From: Ooceraea biroi
Lineage: Eukaryota > Arthropoda > Insecta > Hymenoptera > Formicidae
NCBI RefSeq assembly: GCF_003672135.1
Contig: NC_039512.1
Coordinates: forward strand, 6,108,874 to 6,172,873
Reading direction: 5' to 3'
DNA length: 64,000 bases
The translations under genes and the position numbers were made by a program. Under the pieces are notes generated by a model. That model was not told the DNA's origin, did not search any database, and saw only the letters and a program-made list of their open reading frames with translations. This document shows positions 36,675 through 51,200 of the stretch, one piece after another; position 1 is the first letter of the stretch, and each line of letters begins with the position of its first letter.

Positions 36675-39600
36675 AAGATAAAGTTTAAGGAATAAATACA
36701 AATTTTTTTGGATTTTCCGAACAATCCAATATTTTGTGCTTTTACTATTTTATTTTACTATTTGCCACATGAAATCGATACAAACGCTGGCGCTTGATTT
36801 CATTGAGAATAAAGTATAATGGTAATACTGACAATACGCTAAAGTGAGACAAGTATATTTTTTTCTCACTCTAATTTATTGTACTAGTTCAGCTATAAAG
36901 AATAGACTAAATATTTCTAACAAAACTAGTTCACATTTACTTTATTTTCTCCGTACTTGAAAAAATAAAAAATATATAGTTACATATTAATATCGTTAAT
37001 ATGATCTAAAAGAGAAATATTACACGAGTCGTTCTTTGAAATTTTTATATTTTCTCTGGCGTTAGTAGTTCAATCCACATCGAAGCTACAAGGCGACAAT
37101 GTTCTTCTCTTACAGTCCTGCGAGAAAATTGCGTTAGTACGCTGCTAGGCTGTAATTATTATTACGCGCTTCGCTGTCCTGACAAACAGTTCCCGCGAGC
37201 TGCGTCAGCAGGACTTTTTTCGTTACTTAGTTGCAGCGGTTTTTCGCGTGCATTTTTCGCATAGATGACTTATTAATGAATTTGCACGCTTTCAAAATAG
37301 TGTTGCCGTAACGGTGTTGATCAGTAGTAACGGTATCAGAATATTTCTCAATACATTTATTGTCCATTAACGCATTGAGCCACACTTGCACTTGCAAATA
37401 CACCCGCGCTGATAGTAGTTATGTCTATTAATGCATTCTTCGCCGCGAGTAATCTTAATTAGCCGCCAGTGGATTTATGTACAGCATCAGACGAAGGCAT
37501 TTCCGCGACAATAAATCGCGACGGAGATGTTTCCGCGAAAATCAATCGCTACGCGTAAACACGCACTCGAGTGGCGAGCTAATCGAGTGATTAATTCGCG
37601 CGGATCGACAGTGTCGATACACAGTATAAAATATCTAAGCGAGTATCTTTGCGAGAAAGTATTCGCTGATATTATCCTGACGTCTGATTTAATCGATCAC
37701 TCAATAAAAATCTGTTTTTTGATGAATGATTATTAACTTACTTATTTATATTGTAAGAGAAACCGATTTTTCCAGCGAGATATGAAACAGAAATACATGT
37801 CTAAGGAAAGCATCGTTACATTATAAAACTTGAAAATATAAACAAAATGGAAAAGTTGTTACGATGTACGAGGACGAGTATGTTTGAATATGTTCGAGTA
37901 CACTGTTAATGCGTCGATGATAGCAATGACGCGCTTTTGCATGGAATAAGAAAACGGAATAAATAAATAATATTAATGTCAAACGCGCGGCAAGAACGAC
38001 AACGCGAAATGGCTGCTATCGTGCGTACGAAAATGATATTTATCATCATACATCGCATCGGAATCGCGGCAAACAAGTGTCATCATGACGTCAGTGAGGC
38101 TGACAAGTGCGTACGACAAATCGGCCGACGTTTCGCTTTTATCTATGCCGATTGTCGGTGCGCATGTCTCCCTTGCGATGCGATACGACGTCACTGGCCG
38201 ATACATTTTAACGATTCGCCGATCTACCAGCCTGCGGTAGTCGTCGATCGATACCGACTCGAATACTTTGCGATATCAGGGAGCGAAGAACCGCTCAGCC
38301 GCGATATATCGCGTCGTCTTTTTTCCTCTTAAGCGTGTATTCATAAAGTACGGCGTGTCATGTTAAGGTGGCTTGTCGAGGGAGGTGATGGATTGTAATC
38401 GACCGATCGATTGATGGATTAATTTCTTGACCTCTTTTTCGTTGCACAGCAGCGTTTCGGATTCCTTCGGCGTAATTGTACGTATTTCTTCCAGCACTTG
38501 TATTATTCTGTCGACAGGAAATATAATAGAAATTAAATTCAAGTTAGAATCGGAGCGTGTACCTCTTTCAAAGAAATGGTGCAGAAATAGACCGACTTCT
38601 TGTAGATTTATGAAATAATCCCGCTATTCTTTGCAACTCTTTTGTGATACTAAAGAGAATGGAATCGCTTGTAACAGAAAGTTTTAATAAACGAGAAATT
38701 TTGAGAACAATTTACTTAAAACCTATGTTTTACGATCTGTTTGCTTGCTTTTGTTGTTGTGGCTGGCAGCCAGCCTCAAGATCTCGCATTTTCAAACGCG
38801 AGTCTTAGTCACACGCAGCATCATAGATTGCTCGTTCCTACTGCGTAATTAGAGAGAATTTCTCTACGACTGCTGGCTGTGTAGCAGGAACGATGCAGTG
38901 GAATGATAGATACCTACTAGTCACACACAGCAGCCGTCGATTCTAACAATAACATAAAATTCTAATTATAAAATCTATTCACATCCGCCACATTGTACAA
39001 GATGCATGAATAATAAAAAAATGTAATAATACAAATTGCTTAAAGGATGTACAAGTCATATGAAACGGATAAAGAACAACGATAATTGATGATAAAACTG
39101 CATTAATAGGACATATTAATGAGTGGTAGAACATCGTTCAAGAGATTCATACATACATTGCAAATGATGCAACATCTGAAATAAATTGAAAGTCTAGAAT
39201 TGAAAGTCTCATGTAGATAGCTACGGCACTTATTATGGCACTTGTTACGCGCTATCGAGATCTCTGGCCTCGCCAGTGTAAATTTCGTCAGCACGTATCG
39301 GCGATATCGTCGTTTATCGTCGCCGTTAAAAGTGCACGCGTTTTCGCCGTCACAGGAAAAACACTCGATAAGAAAGCAAACGCGGAACGATGGCGCCGTT
39401 CGTTGCCGATTTTCATTCGCGTTTTCCCTCCTCCATACGGCGCCGCGAAGTCGCTTCTCATTGCAATTCGCGCGCAAATCCGCTCCTGCGCGCTCGCGCA
39501 CGGTAGTGTTTTTCCATGCGCGCAATAACGCGCGCGCGGAGACACTTTATTTCGCGTCCGCGAGTGTGTTTATCCACCAAAAATAGACTGTACAGCTGTC

Positions 39601-39846
39601 GTTCGATGTTTTGTAGTCCGAAACTTTTCTTGCCCCATCGACAGAGAGAAACGGAAAGCGATATACCGCAAGATAAAACTTTTTTCGGACATCTGGTCGA
39701 AAACAGGATAAAAAGTACAGATTAATCCAAATAAAAATAAAAGATGGTATAAAATAATTGCATCGTGTATAGACGCAGCACGTGAAGAAGTAGAGAAAAT
39801 AATGCATTAATGGATAAATCTGTGTCTTTAAAATATAACGAGAAAA
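36675..39846. other. Gene-free stretch between the two dispersed repeats
   Basis: No exon supported. Sequence near 36,867-36,895 (ACTCTAATTTATTGTACTAG) is related in inverted orientation to 17,247-17,275. A structured hairpin lies at 38,830-38,896. A GC-rich patch at 39,230-39,560 holds overlapping frames on both strands without motifs. Confidence 0.35.
38830..38896. repeat. Hairpin of pre-miRNA-like size
   Basis: TCGTTCCTACTG pairs with TAGCAGGAACGA over 12 positions with one mismatch and one G-T pair, and an inner TAGAGA/TCTCTA hairpin forms in the loop. The segment is flanked by direct repeats AGTCACACGCAGCA (about 38,808) and AGTCACACACAGCA (about 38,930). It matches no microRNA I know, so I call it only a structured sequence. 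Confidence 0.4.
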
Positions 39847-40003
39847 ATATGTGAAGAATGAAATTCTTATATGTTATACCAAGACCACTCCTCAATATAC
39901 GAGATAAAAGTAAATAGGAGAAATTAATACAAAAGTTTGAATTTTGCTAAAAAATTCGCACGGCGGTGCCAAACGTTGTAATTAAATTTGAATTAAAATG
40001 AAT
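39847..40003 (+). repeat. Dispersed repeat, copy 2 (~160 bp)
   Basis: Second copy of the sequence at 36,514-36,674, in the same orientation, with scattered differences. Confidence 0.75.
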
Positions 40004-43000
40004 ACAAAGTGCATTTGAAATTTGCTAAAAAAAATCGAGTGCCGCCAAGTTCCAACGACGCATTTTCTGTGTTATCATGCCACCGATAATCATTCGATTG
40101 ATCATTTTACGATATTTCTCGTATGTCGTTCTTCGTGGAAATCCATTTCTTACCGGTACTTGTGCTACTGTAAATACATACGTGATATTGATGTTTTTCG
40201 CCGTTTTGCAACAACAACGGTTGGCTACCTCAACAGAATTTCCTTCCCAGCGTGACATGGTTAGTTACATCATTTGATTGTATCATTTCACAATATTTTA
40301 TCACGTTATCGGAAATCTTGTTTTCCTTCCCCGCTATTTGTTTGACATAAATGGATATACAAATTTCTTTTACCTTGGATCGTTCGTGTAAGGATTTCAA
40401 GCGAAATGTATGAATTTGGAGATTTAGTTTGAAAGTTTTGCTTGTTATTTTAGTTGCGATAAAGTTTGAACACTAAGAACAAGTAAATTACTTCAAACCT
40501 TCCTTTCCACTATGTCACATTTCCGAAATTCGCTTTTATAATTGTAATTCCTCTTAATAAGTAATATAGCATATCTCGACTCGCCTCACTTCTGTGAATG
40601 AGAAGGAAATTATTATTATTATTATTACAAATATAGCCCTATTTTAAGTATAAAACAAATGTCATTTGTAAGGAATTTCAGAACGATGGAATTATTCATG
40701 ATATTGAGAAGATTACTCGCGAGTACCGATGTGAATGGAGAGGTACTTGGAACGCGATCGAATTGTTCCGCGATTACATTGAGCGCAGTTATGTGAAACG
40801 TCCCAATTAACGGGAATTCTCGCGTGTGAGAAAGAGGCAGAACGCCGAGCACGAAGTTGCGTCGATTCGAGCTCAAATGACTTACTCGCGTGCGAGTCTC
40901 GACGCACCACGACGCAGCACGACGTTGCACTCGCCATAGCTCGTAACTTTTATGCACACGCCAAGTCGCGTGCGCGGTCGCGTGCTGGTATCACCCTTTC
41001 ATGTTATGCTGTTAAAATATTCGCTTTATCAGCATCTAGGATAGCGGATTCTGCATCCGCCCGTGCAAAACATTTTGCCACCTGAAGCGAGTTTTGATCC
41101 GGCGTCTTCCGCTTAGCATAGCTGTTTCGACCAGCCATCGGAGATCGAAATTAACGTTGTTGTCGTATGATGCAGCAAAATGTGTTGATATTATTGCATC
41201 CTAAATCAGTTAAGATTACAGTGGCAATACTCGGTCGACATTTTCAGATTTTAATGAAGTCCTCAATCGCTTGATAAACACTTATAATTCGAGCTCGAAA
41301 CATCATATACTGCTCATATAAATGTCAAATAAACGTATATACATTGTACATATACTTGATGAACGATATCACTTATATTGTACTTGAATTTCTCCTATTC
41401 CGAGATAGCACCGAGAAGTCGACTTGTGTGTCATTTACACTTAAACACTTTGCTTTGCTTATTCTACATTTTATATTATCTTACAGTCGACCCACATCTC
41501 CTTTTATTCTTCTTTCTCTTATAGGCCAATGGCAAATTTTTGAATTTATTTCGGGGAAAATTTATAAGACCAACGGACGACAGACAGCTCGTTTCTTCAA
41601 CTATGATAATGTAATCGGATCGAAGATCAAAGGTATAATCGACATTGGACAGCGGAAGAGCTATGGAACACGTGCAATTGAATGAATTTATTGCGATGGT
41701 TGCATTAAGACTATATATATCGCGAAGACCTTCACGGTGCATTAATACCTTGGAACTGTCCATTGATATTTTGAAATGAACAATTCATTGTCTTTCAGCT
41801 CATATCGACGAAGAAAATTTCTTTGAATATAAACGCCTCAAGTATTTTTTTATACATTAGGACAATCAATCCTGTTATGGTAATTTCATATTTATACAAT
41901 TAGTAAATTGATCTTATAATTGGATCCCATAATACAGCTCATGCTCAAATTCGCATATTAAATCCAATTTTAGCATAAAACTTTGGAATCTTTTTACATT
42001 AACGCATTCAACAATAACGCATTAGAACTAAAATTGCAATAATTTCATTGGAAAGATGTGCATGTATAATGCATAATGAAATTCCGCTAAAATTTTTATG
42101 GATCATTCATAGCGGAATTAGCGTTATATAAAGAATTTTTGTGTAAGAGATTCTGAATGGCAGTGACGAAACCTGAGAGTACAGCATGCGTACAAAGTTC
42201 AGCCGATCAGTGCCTGATAATGTCTTATTCATGAGTGATAACGGGGGGCGTAGGTCGGACAGCACTTTGACGCCTCTGCAGTGCGTCTAAATTACGAAGA
42301 TTTCGTCATTCTTCTCGGTCGTCTCGTCTTCTTCTCCTGCCTCACTTCGCCGCTCACCACGAGATGCCGACGCGATATTTTCCGCCGCTTTCTGCATAAT
42401 TCAGTCAGTGTGCGATGCATAAAACGGGGTTAAAATATCATTAGCATCCGTTCGCGAGAACGGAATCGTCGCGCACCGTAAAATTTGCTCAATATAGGGG
42501 AACAGAAATAGTCTGATTGTATTCAAATATATTCTGCATTTTGTTATCTTTTAAGATTTATAAATATGTTGTTTCTTATACAAGATCACGAAAGATGGAA
42601 ACTTGAGATGCCCTGCGCGCAGACAAGGGAAATTATTTTTGATCATCGCGGCACAAACAACCATAGTTTTATCGGGGTTACTGATGAACGTGTCGTAGTT
42701 GCTTCCACTGGAGCTGCTTTGAACGGATGATGCGTCGCGACGACGCGCGACATTTAGGCGCATTTTACTTGTCGGCAAGTCGGCGGATGTGGGCCGACGA
42801 CCGCGACGTCATGCATTCCTCGCGATCTTTTTTAGGCAAAATTATTTATGAAAAGCATGTAAGTGTTTGTTATTTATATCCATTTTAACGATTATAGGGC
42901 TGCAATGTTAATATGTGTTTTGTATCATTAATATTATTTGCAAACTAATTCGATGGTTTTTCTTTTTGAAATTGAACCTTTCTTTTCTTCGAGAGTATTT

Positions 43001-45264
43001 CAGTTGCCCGACGAATAAAGAAAAGTATTAGAGAATTTTATGAAAAATATAGCTTAGAAGAAGGTTAATAACATAGTTAACATAGTTTTAATTATTAGTC
43101 CTTTTCTTATATGTTAAAGTTTAAGAATACACAAGAAGGTCCGCATTTTTATATTCTAGAATCAAGCCATTTTTTTAAGAACTGATTTAGAATATCTGTG
43201 TCTCGTGTCTATATCACATCTCCATTGTCTCGTGTCAGCTATCGGCGCTGTAGTAAAGAATACGCTCGAATAGTGCGGCAAAATTCACCGTGTCCAATTT
43301 TGCCCCGACGCGGTGGTTGTTTTATACCTTCTCAAGATACGACCAGAGTTCAGACGTCGAGGCGACATCCGGGCGCCAGCGAGTCTGGACTTTTCGAGCA
43401 TACGCGATTCCTCTGCTAGACCATCCCATCTTTTAGATGTAATCCCTTCGTTGATATAATCTGCACGCAATGATCCGTAACCTTGGTGCATAATGTTGCC
43501 GTGGCATCGAAGTGTTGAGCGACAAATTTTGTCGATAACACTCAACCTTTATAAATCATGTTATGGGTATAAATCTCATCCATTTTGAATGCAGTAACTA
43601 TAAATGTTTCGAAACAAAATTATAAACGTTTATCAGATGTAGAAAAAAGATACGTGATATCAATATGCAGCATCTCTTATATTTTCCTTTAGTCTCTTCA
43701 TCTTTTATTTTTTTTATTATTGCCGTACTTTTTGTCTTGCTTCAAATTAAACGCAGTGTGACATAAAGTTGAAGAAAACTCGCACTATTTCTACATTGTT
43801 CGATTGTGAAATCATGTGACCTTTTCCTGTCCGTTACGGACCTATTCACGTCCGCTTGTCGCTTTCTTACAGACGGTCTTGTATAAAACGAGTCACGCCT
43901 CGCTCACGTCCGCTGAACCCTAATCCCGCCAGACCGAATATGTTTAAATCGCGAATCATCGCGTGTCGGCGCCATGGATAACCAAAGAAGTCATGATGTT
44001 CCTTTCCCTTAGCTATCGTCTGCTTAGCTATCGCGACGCGAACAGTTGAAATCGGAAGTCCCTCTGCTTCGTCTTTTTTTGCAGCATGCGGCATACTATC
44101 GCGCGAGTGTAAAAAGGCTTCTCATCACTGCAAAAACCGGCTGCGGGGTAGATAAGATCGACTGGTGCCCCGCTGTTTGAACACGTCCGTTACCTCCGTA
44201 GTTCCTCGCGACCCTATCGTCCTGTGCTACCTCGCCGTGATAGCAGCGCGATATCGCTCGTCGTGTGAACAGCGACGTGATAAATGTAACGGTGTTACTC
44301 GCGTTGATTTCTCGCAGTGTGACTAGATCGGCTAGGATGATAAAAATTGTCCATGTATCTCGCGGGTCAGTGAAGAGGGATAAGTATGCGAGTGTTGCGC
44401 CCTGAAGGATGAGACGTAGGCCTTACGATTTCCACGCGTTTAATCCGAGTCTTAATCTGGGATCAAATTGCAAGACTGACTCGCGCTGCGAATCCGCGCA
44501 AAATGCACGAAAAGGATCATACAATGGGGTTTCCTCCTCACTTCTCTTTCTCTCGGCAGGTACTAGAATGTATCGCATTCATGACCTGGATTGTTCGTCA
44601 CTGTTACTTTCTAAGCGGCGGTTCCATTGCGGGTATCGGGAGCGGCATGCAATAGCCTACGGCATTTTCTAGACGTAATATCGAGCGCGAACGCTATTTA
44701 CACGTGCTTGATTGACAGAGATATGATCTCGTGATTTGACGTACGTGACGATTTGAACAAAATAACTATTTATCAGATCACTCATATTTATTACGGATGT
44801 TTATCACGAACGCCCTCGATATAGATAGAACTGAGTAGTTACCGCGAAATTGCAAGAAATTGTTGATGCATAATCGATTAGAAAAATAAACTGTTTGTAA
44901 GTAATTATGACATACATTACAAAACACATCTTAGATACATGCGAGTTTATAAATCTGATATATATATATAGATTTGCGCTTTCAATTTTAACATTGCGAT
45001 TTAAAGCTATGTAAATATAAGAAAAGATAACGAAGAGAGCGGGTGCCAAGTTTTAATAACTGCAGCAATGTGTTTTCCGTCTACTTCCTCCTTTTAGTAA
45101 TTTAGTTTTTTTGCCATCGTAGTCAGCTCTCAGCGTTTAATTTGCAAAGGTGCGGTCACAAACGGCTGCCGTTTTATTGCTTCACAAATCGATTCGGTGA
45201 CTGAATTAATTCATTTCTAATGAGCAATCTTGATATAGCACATCGATCACCTTGTTTGTTACAG
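40004..45264. other. Gene-free stretch upstream of the Venus kinase receptor
   Basis: No coding exon supported. An (ATT)n microsatellite lies at 40,610-40,627 and a (TA)n tract near 44,959. GC-rich patches at 42,240-42,480 and 43,800-44,720 have promoter-like composition. Because the first coding exon of the receptor begins at a splice acceptor (TTACAG, 45,259-45,264), at least one noncoding first exon and the promoter must lie in or beyond this stretch; the 43,800-44,720 patch is the best candidate by composition only. Confidence 0.4.
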
Positions 45265-48200
45265 AATGAGAAGGTCACGATGCTGAGACCCGGATCCATA
45301 GTGGGCCTGCTGGTCCTCGTGGCCGCGCTGAGAATCGCGGATTCGAACCGCTGTCTAACAACATTGGAAGGTAAGTCGCTGGTCATTATCATCAGTCCGA
45401 TCGTTGCGGCTCAATTACGGCGCATTTGTCAGCACCGAAGACGCGATATCGCTCGCTATCGGGAAAACAATGCCACGTGGAATGACTGTTAACTGCTGCG
45501 ATGGTTAAGTGCGGCCTAGACATTAATTGAATCTTGGTTCGTCTTCATAGACAATCGCTTGCTGATGAGTAATTAGATCGGGCGTAATGAGGAGCTGAAT
45601 GTATCCTGCGTGCGTTAATGTAACCACGGCGCGCAGTTTACCCGCTTATTATCGGGCACTTATTACAGTCATTGCGCGGATTGGCAGCGGCCGGAAACGT
45701 TCTTTCCTTGGCTACATGTTTTTCTCAGATGTTTACATTGTTCATATCGCGCGGTAAAGCGACCTTGTATATGTACATGTACTTAACTCGCGTTTACTAA
45801 TCGTCGCGCAATCCTGACTTGCCATTTTTACAAGTTGTTGCACATATTTTTAAAGCACGCAAATTTTTTGAAGTCAACTTCGGTTACGAAAGATTTGAGG
45901 TATTTTATTGTGTATATGTTTATACAAGTTTACAGGTAAAAATTGTTATTTCTTTTTAATAAAGAATCGTGATTTACAGAGGTTAATCCAAAGAGGGTGA
46001 TCAATCATGAGGGCCAATTCCTGAACATACAATTCGAAGTGTCGAGGAGAGTTACGCAGAGATTGGCGTCAGAAATCATGAAGATTTTCTTGACCGAAGT
46101 GCTGGGTTACACAGGGGTCGCCATTGTCGAAAAGGATGACGAATTCAATGCTGCCGCAGTTTTCGAGAGATTGTCCGATATGCTGACATATACCGGACAT
46201 AGAGTGTAAGAGAAATAACAAGTTCAATCAATTAATTCAGCTTTCCATGACTTCTCTTTTCCAATGTTTTATGATTTTTCTTTGCTTGGATTGCAACATT
46301 GAAAACTAACAGGTGGTTTTGCACGTTTGTTTTTCCATAAACGCATAAAGTAATATTGGACTTATTTTTAAGACGTGCGCATAAGATAGATGGAACGTGC
46401 AACATTGATATGCATATTCAATTCATAAGAACACTACGTCATACCACATTCATAGCTGCATGATCAGATTAATAATCGAAAACACTTATTATCGTGTTGA
46501 CTACAAAGATGTTTTGCAACTTCTTTGCTACACAATTATATTCTATCTTGCTAGTAACGCTTTCTCTGGCAAGTATCCAGGACGTATTTACCCGACTGTA
46601 GTCGAGTCTCTCATTTAATAGCATTTATTTCCATGCAACTTGAAACCAACAATGGATTCTTCTCTGCATACAAAATCACAGTGGTGTAATATTTTTCAAG
46701 TTATCTATTCAAATATATTATAATATTTTATAATATTACAATATTTTGAGAAGTTGGTTCAGGTTGGAGAATTTTTTTTAACAATGTAACAATGTACTGT
46801 ATATTGTATAATGTGTAGTCAACTAATATTTGGCATGTACAAACAGATCGAACAGTCTCTGTTTTTCAAGAATTCCATATCTTGTATTATAACAAACAAC
46901 TTCAAACTCCAGCGTAGAATGCGCGCGCGTCTAAAGTAGGTTATTAACATTCTCGCCCCTTTCACAGATTTCCAGAAACGATGGTAAACATGGAAGTGTG
47001 GATTCCTCCACAAGAGGACACGATACCGTTACTGAACAAATACGAGGTGAAAGAATGCGGCTTGGTAGCGCCGCCAGGACACTTTGGCTGGTTCGTCCCA
47101 GAAGCTTTAGCTAGACCTGACGATAGCTGGCTGGTGTTCTCCAGGTTGGAAACCGCTAGCAGGTTCGCCATTGACGAGAATTACCTGCCTATGGTCAAGA
47201 ACTTCACAGTAGATCCGAAAACCTGGAACTACTACTGTCGCGAAAGTTTTTGCCAGCACGGAATGTACATCCCGGAACAATGTCAAGGGTCGCAGAGAGC
47301 GCCGAACTGCGCGCTACTGCTCGCTGAATATTCCGATGTAACCCGCTTCGTGAAGGAACATATTGATCAAATGAAGCTCTATGTTAAGGTGGCGTGGGTA
47401 GGCCCAAATCTCAGATACCTGAGCAAATACTTGACCAGAGAGTACATGCAACTCTCGCGGAATTCATCGACTTCCATCGAGAATAGGTATAATTGAAAGA
47501 GTACACAATTTCATAGAAATTGTTACTTTTGATTGCTGCGGATGCAAGAAAGAAGAATATTATGATTGTCGTGTTTTATAACAAAGTCTTTTTTAGGTCA
47601 TTAGTGATCCTGCACTATTCGCCCAGCAGCGTAATTCCGAACGAAAGGGAATTTACGACGATTGATTTTCCGCGTTGCGGAACGAAGAAGGGTTCGATCG
47701 GTTGCACCTATGAATCGAACAGACTGACAAAGCTAGTGTGGGGCAGACTGGCCATGATCGCGAAGATCGCCTACGAGGCGATAAATCGCGCCAAGTTTAG
47801 TCGAGAGATGTATGAAGATCTAATCGCACGACGCACGCGGGCGGGAAGTAACGTGTCAGATGAGCAAGTTGCCTGCGATTGGTTACGGGATAACTTGAAC
47901 TACACCTTGATAGAATGGAAGCCCAATGACAACGACAAGAATACTCTCTTCGTGGGTGGAATATTTCCCATGAGCGGTAACTCTTACATGGCCAAGTCGA
48001 TCGTAATCGCAGCTAAGATGGCAAAAGATGCTATCAACGTTAACAACACCTTATTGAGGGATTACAACCTAACCTTGTTGGCCAGCGATGGCCAATGCAA
48101 ATCAGACATGGTGATGAAGTCATTCATTGACTACATCATTCATAATTATTATCAGAAGTTGGTTGGCGTGTTAGGACCGGCTTGCTCGGAAACTGTGGAG

Positions 48201-51200
48201 CCGTTGGTCGGAGTATCGAAACATTACAAAACAGTCGTCATTAGCTATAGCGCCGAGGGATCCAGCTTTGACGATCGCAACAAATATCCATATTTCTTCA
48301 GAACTATTGGAGAGAACAAACAATACAAGCACGTATATCTGCAGCTGTTACAAGCTTTAGGTTGGCATCGGGTAGCTTCGCTAACGGAAGATGGACAGAA
48401 ATATACCGAGTATATTTCATACATGCAGGATACGCTTAGGGACAACGGCATTACCTTTGTGGCGAACGCCAAATTTCCACGGGAGCGAGAAGTCGACATG
48501 ATGACCAAAGTAAAAACTTAATTTAAAGTTATAAGAATTTATAGTTTATTATGTAGTGTCAATTTTATAGAAAAATAATTGAGTAGAAATAATCACACAA
48601 ATAGAAATTATAAAATTTTGAAACATTTTTCGTGCAATATTTATATATACGCGAAAACAGTTAATATCCAAATTATAACCGTAATATCAATTTTTAATTA
48701 AAAATTTTTAGTATTTACAAGACTTGAAAGAGAAGCGAGCAAGAATCATTATCGCAGACGTGTACGGTGAGGTAGCTCGTCAGGTCATGTGCGAAGCATA
48801 CAAATTAGAAATGACTGCTGTTCAGGTAATATTATACATATTTTATTACAATGCTTTGCTCGTTATTTACAAAAAGGTTTAAAATTCAACTTTGCAATAT
48901 TTAAATTAAAATTTTTTCTTAAAGGGCTACGTCTGGTTTCTTCCGCTTTGGCTCCGGCAACAATGGTACAACACCGATTACTACAATCAATTGGGTGAAA
49001 TGGTACCCTGTACGACCAGCGAAATGATGAAGGCTATAAATGGACACCTCGGTCTGTCGCATGCGTATTTCGCTCGAGACGATGACATGATGCAAGAGGG
49101 TATTACCGTACGCAAATGGCGCGAACGTTATGAAAATGCCTGCCGTGCACAGCATCAACAGCCTTCCAATTACGCCGGTTACGCTTATGATGCTATGTGG
49201 ACCTATGCCTACGCTATGGATCGACTCATTCATGAAAATCAGAGCTACGTTTTCGATCTTCACAGCGATCACACGGTTAATCGTCTCACGCAATTTATCA
49301 GCGAAACTGATTTTGAGGGGGTTGGTTGAATAAATTTATTGATCAATTGATTACAAAGTAAATATAAAAAATAAATAGAAGGTTACTTATCGCAACTTTT
49401 TCATGAAACATTGATTTAGATTTGTCGAAAGTATAAAAATATTTTGTGATGAATTATTTCGTGTGAACAATGATTTAATAATCGAATTGTTTCTATTTTT
49501 CAGGTATCTGGAAGAATAAAATTTTTAGGTGGACCATCGAGGTATTCTATTATTAATATCGTACAGTTTATCGATAACGAAACGCGTGTTGTCGGCAACT
49601 TTTATCCAAACATCTCGGAAGCAAAGCTTGGAAGTGGCACTTTGGAATTGAACACTTCGGCTTTAGTTTGGTTATCGGAGACGATGCCTGATGATGGTTC
49701 AGAACCTCCATTGAGATGCGTTCTGGCAGGATTAGCAGAACTACTGGATGTTACTTGCGAAGTAGCGATCGTAATCGCTAATATTATTGGTTTCGGCCTA
49801 CTCGGAACATTTCTGATTGTTGGTTTTGTCATCATTAAACGAAAGTATGTTTATCACAGAAGTATTCTTCATATTTTTATATATATACCAGGAATTAATA
49901 AATATTAAATAAAATAAAACAAATCTTTTCAAAATGTTTCTAAGATTTTGTTTAATTGTACTGTTTTGTATCGTTTAGATATGACGAGAAGGTGAAAAAC
50001 ATGCGACTCCAGGAAGAGTACATGAAATCTCTGGGTATTAATATCTCAAAAAGCGAAACTTCTAGCTTGGACCAATGGGAAATTCCTCGAGATAGGGTAG
50101 TGATCAATCGAAAAATCGGAGAGGGAGCCTTCGGCACTGTTTACGGTGGTGAAGCCTTGATATCTAATAAGGGTTGGTTAGCCGTTGCTGTGAAGACTCT
50201 AAAGGTCGGCAGTTCAACCGATGAAAAGCTCGATTTTCTGAGTGAAGTCGAAGTTATGAAGAGATTTCAGCACAAGAACATCATCGAGCTGTTGGGTGTA
50301 TGCATCAAGTGCGAACCCGTTTTAACTATAATGGAGTTCATGCTTTATGGCGACTTAAAGACCTATCTATTGGCCAGAAGACATTTGGTCAACGACCGAA
50401 GTTATGAAGATTCTGATGAGATCTCGAATAAAAAATTAACTAACATGGCAATAGACGTCGCCAGAGCGCTCAGCTATTTAGCCCAACTAAAATATGTTCA
50501 TAGGTAAGTTGAAAAACATCTACATTCTACATTTAATTATTACAGCAATGTCATTACATTGAAACTTCTTTTACAGAGATATCGCCTCTCGCAATTGTTT
50601 AGTGAATGCTCAACGGGTAGTGAAACTCGGTGACTTCGGTATGACGAGAGCGATGTACGAAAATGATTATTACAAATTCAATCGAAAGGGTAAGTCTAAG
50701 GGGAAGTCATTTTGTTTATCACACTACTATAATTCTACAAAATGCATATTGAGATTTGTTCTGCTCAGGTATGTTGCCAGTAAGATGGATGTCGCCGGAA
50801 TCACTCGCGTTGGGTATTTTCACGCCAGCGTCCGATGTTTGGTCTTTCGGCGTATTGCTCTATGAGATTGTTACCTTCGGCAGCTTTCCATTTCAAGGGA
50901 TGAGCAATAATGAAGTACTCTCACATGTGAAAGCTGGCAATTGTCTTACCGTACCGAAGAAAGTGAAACCGCAACTGTGAGTAACTATCTCTAACGATGA
51001 GACTATCTTATTTAACAATCATCTTGTTACATCCATTCATTATTTTCTATTTGCAGTGAGAGTTTAATGTATTCTTGTTGGAACGTGGACCACACGACGA
51101 GACCAACGGCACCCGAGATCGTCGATTACCTAGCAATGAATCCTCGAATCGTTTCGCCCTGTCTGGACGTACCCTTGTCGAGCGTGCAGTTGGAACATAC

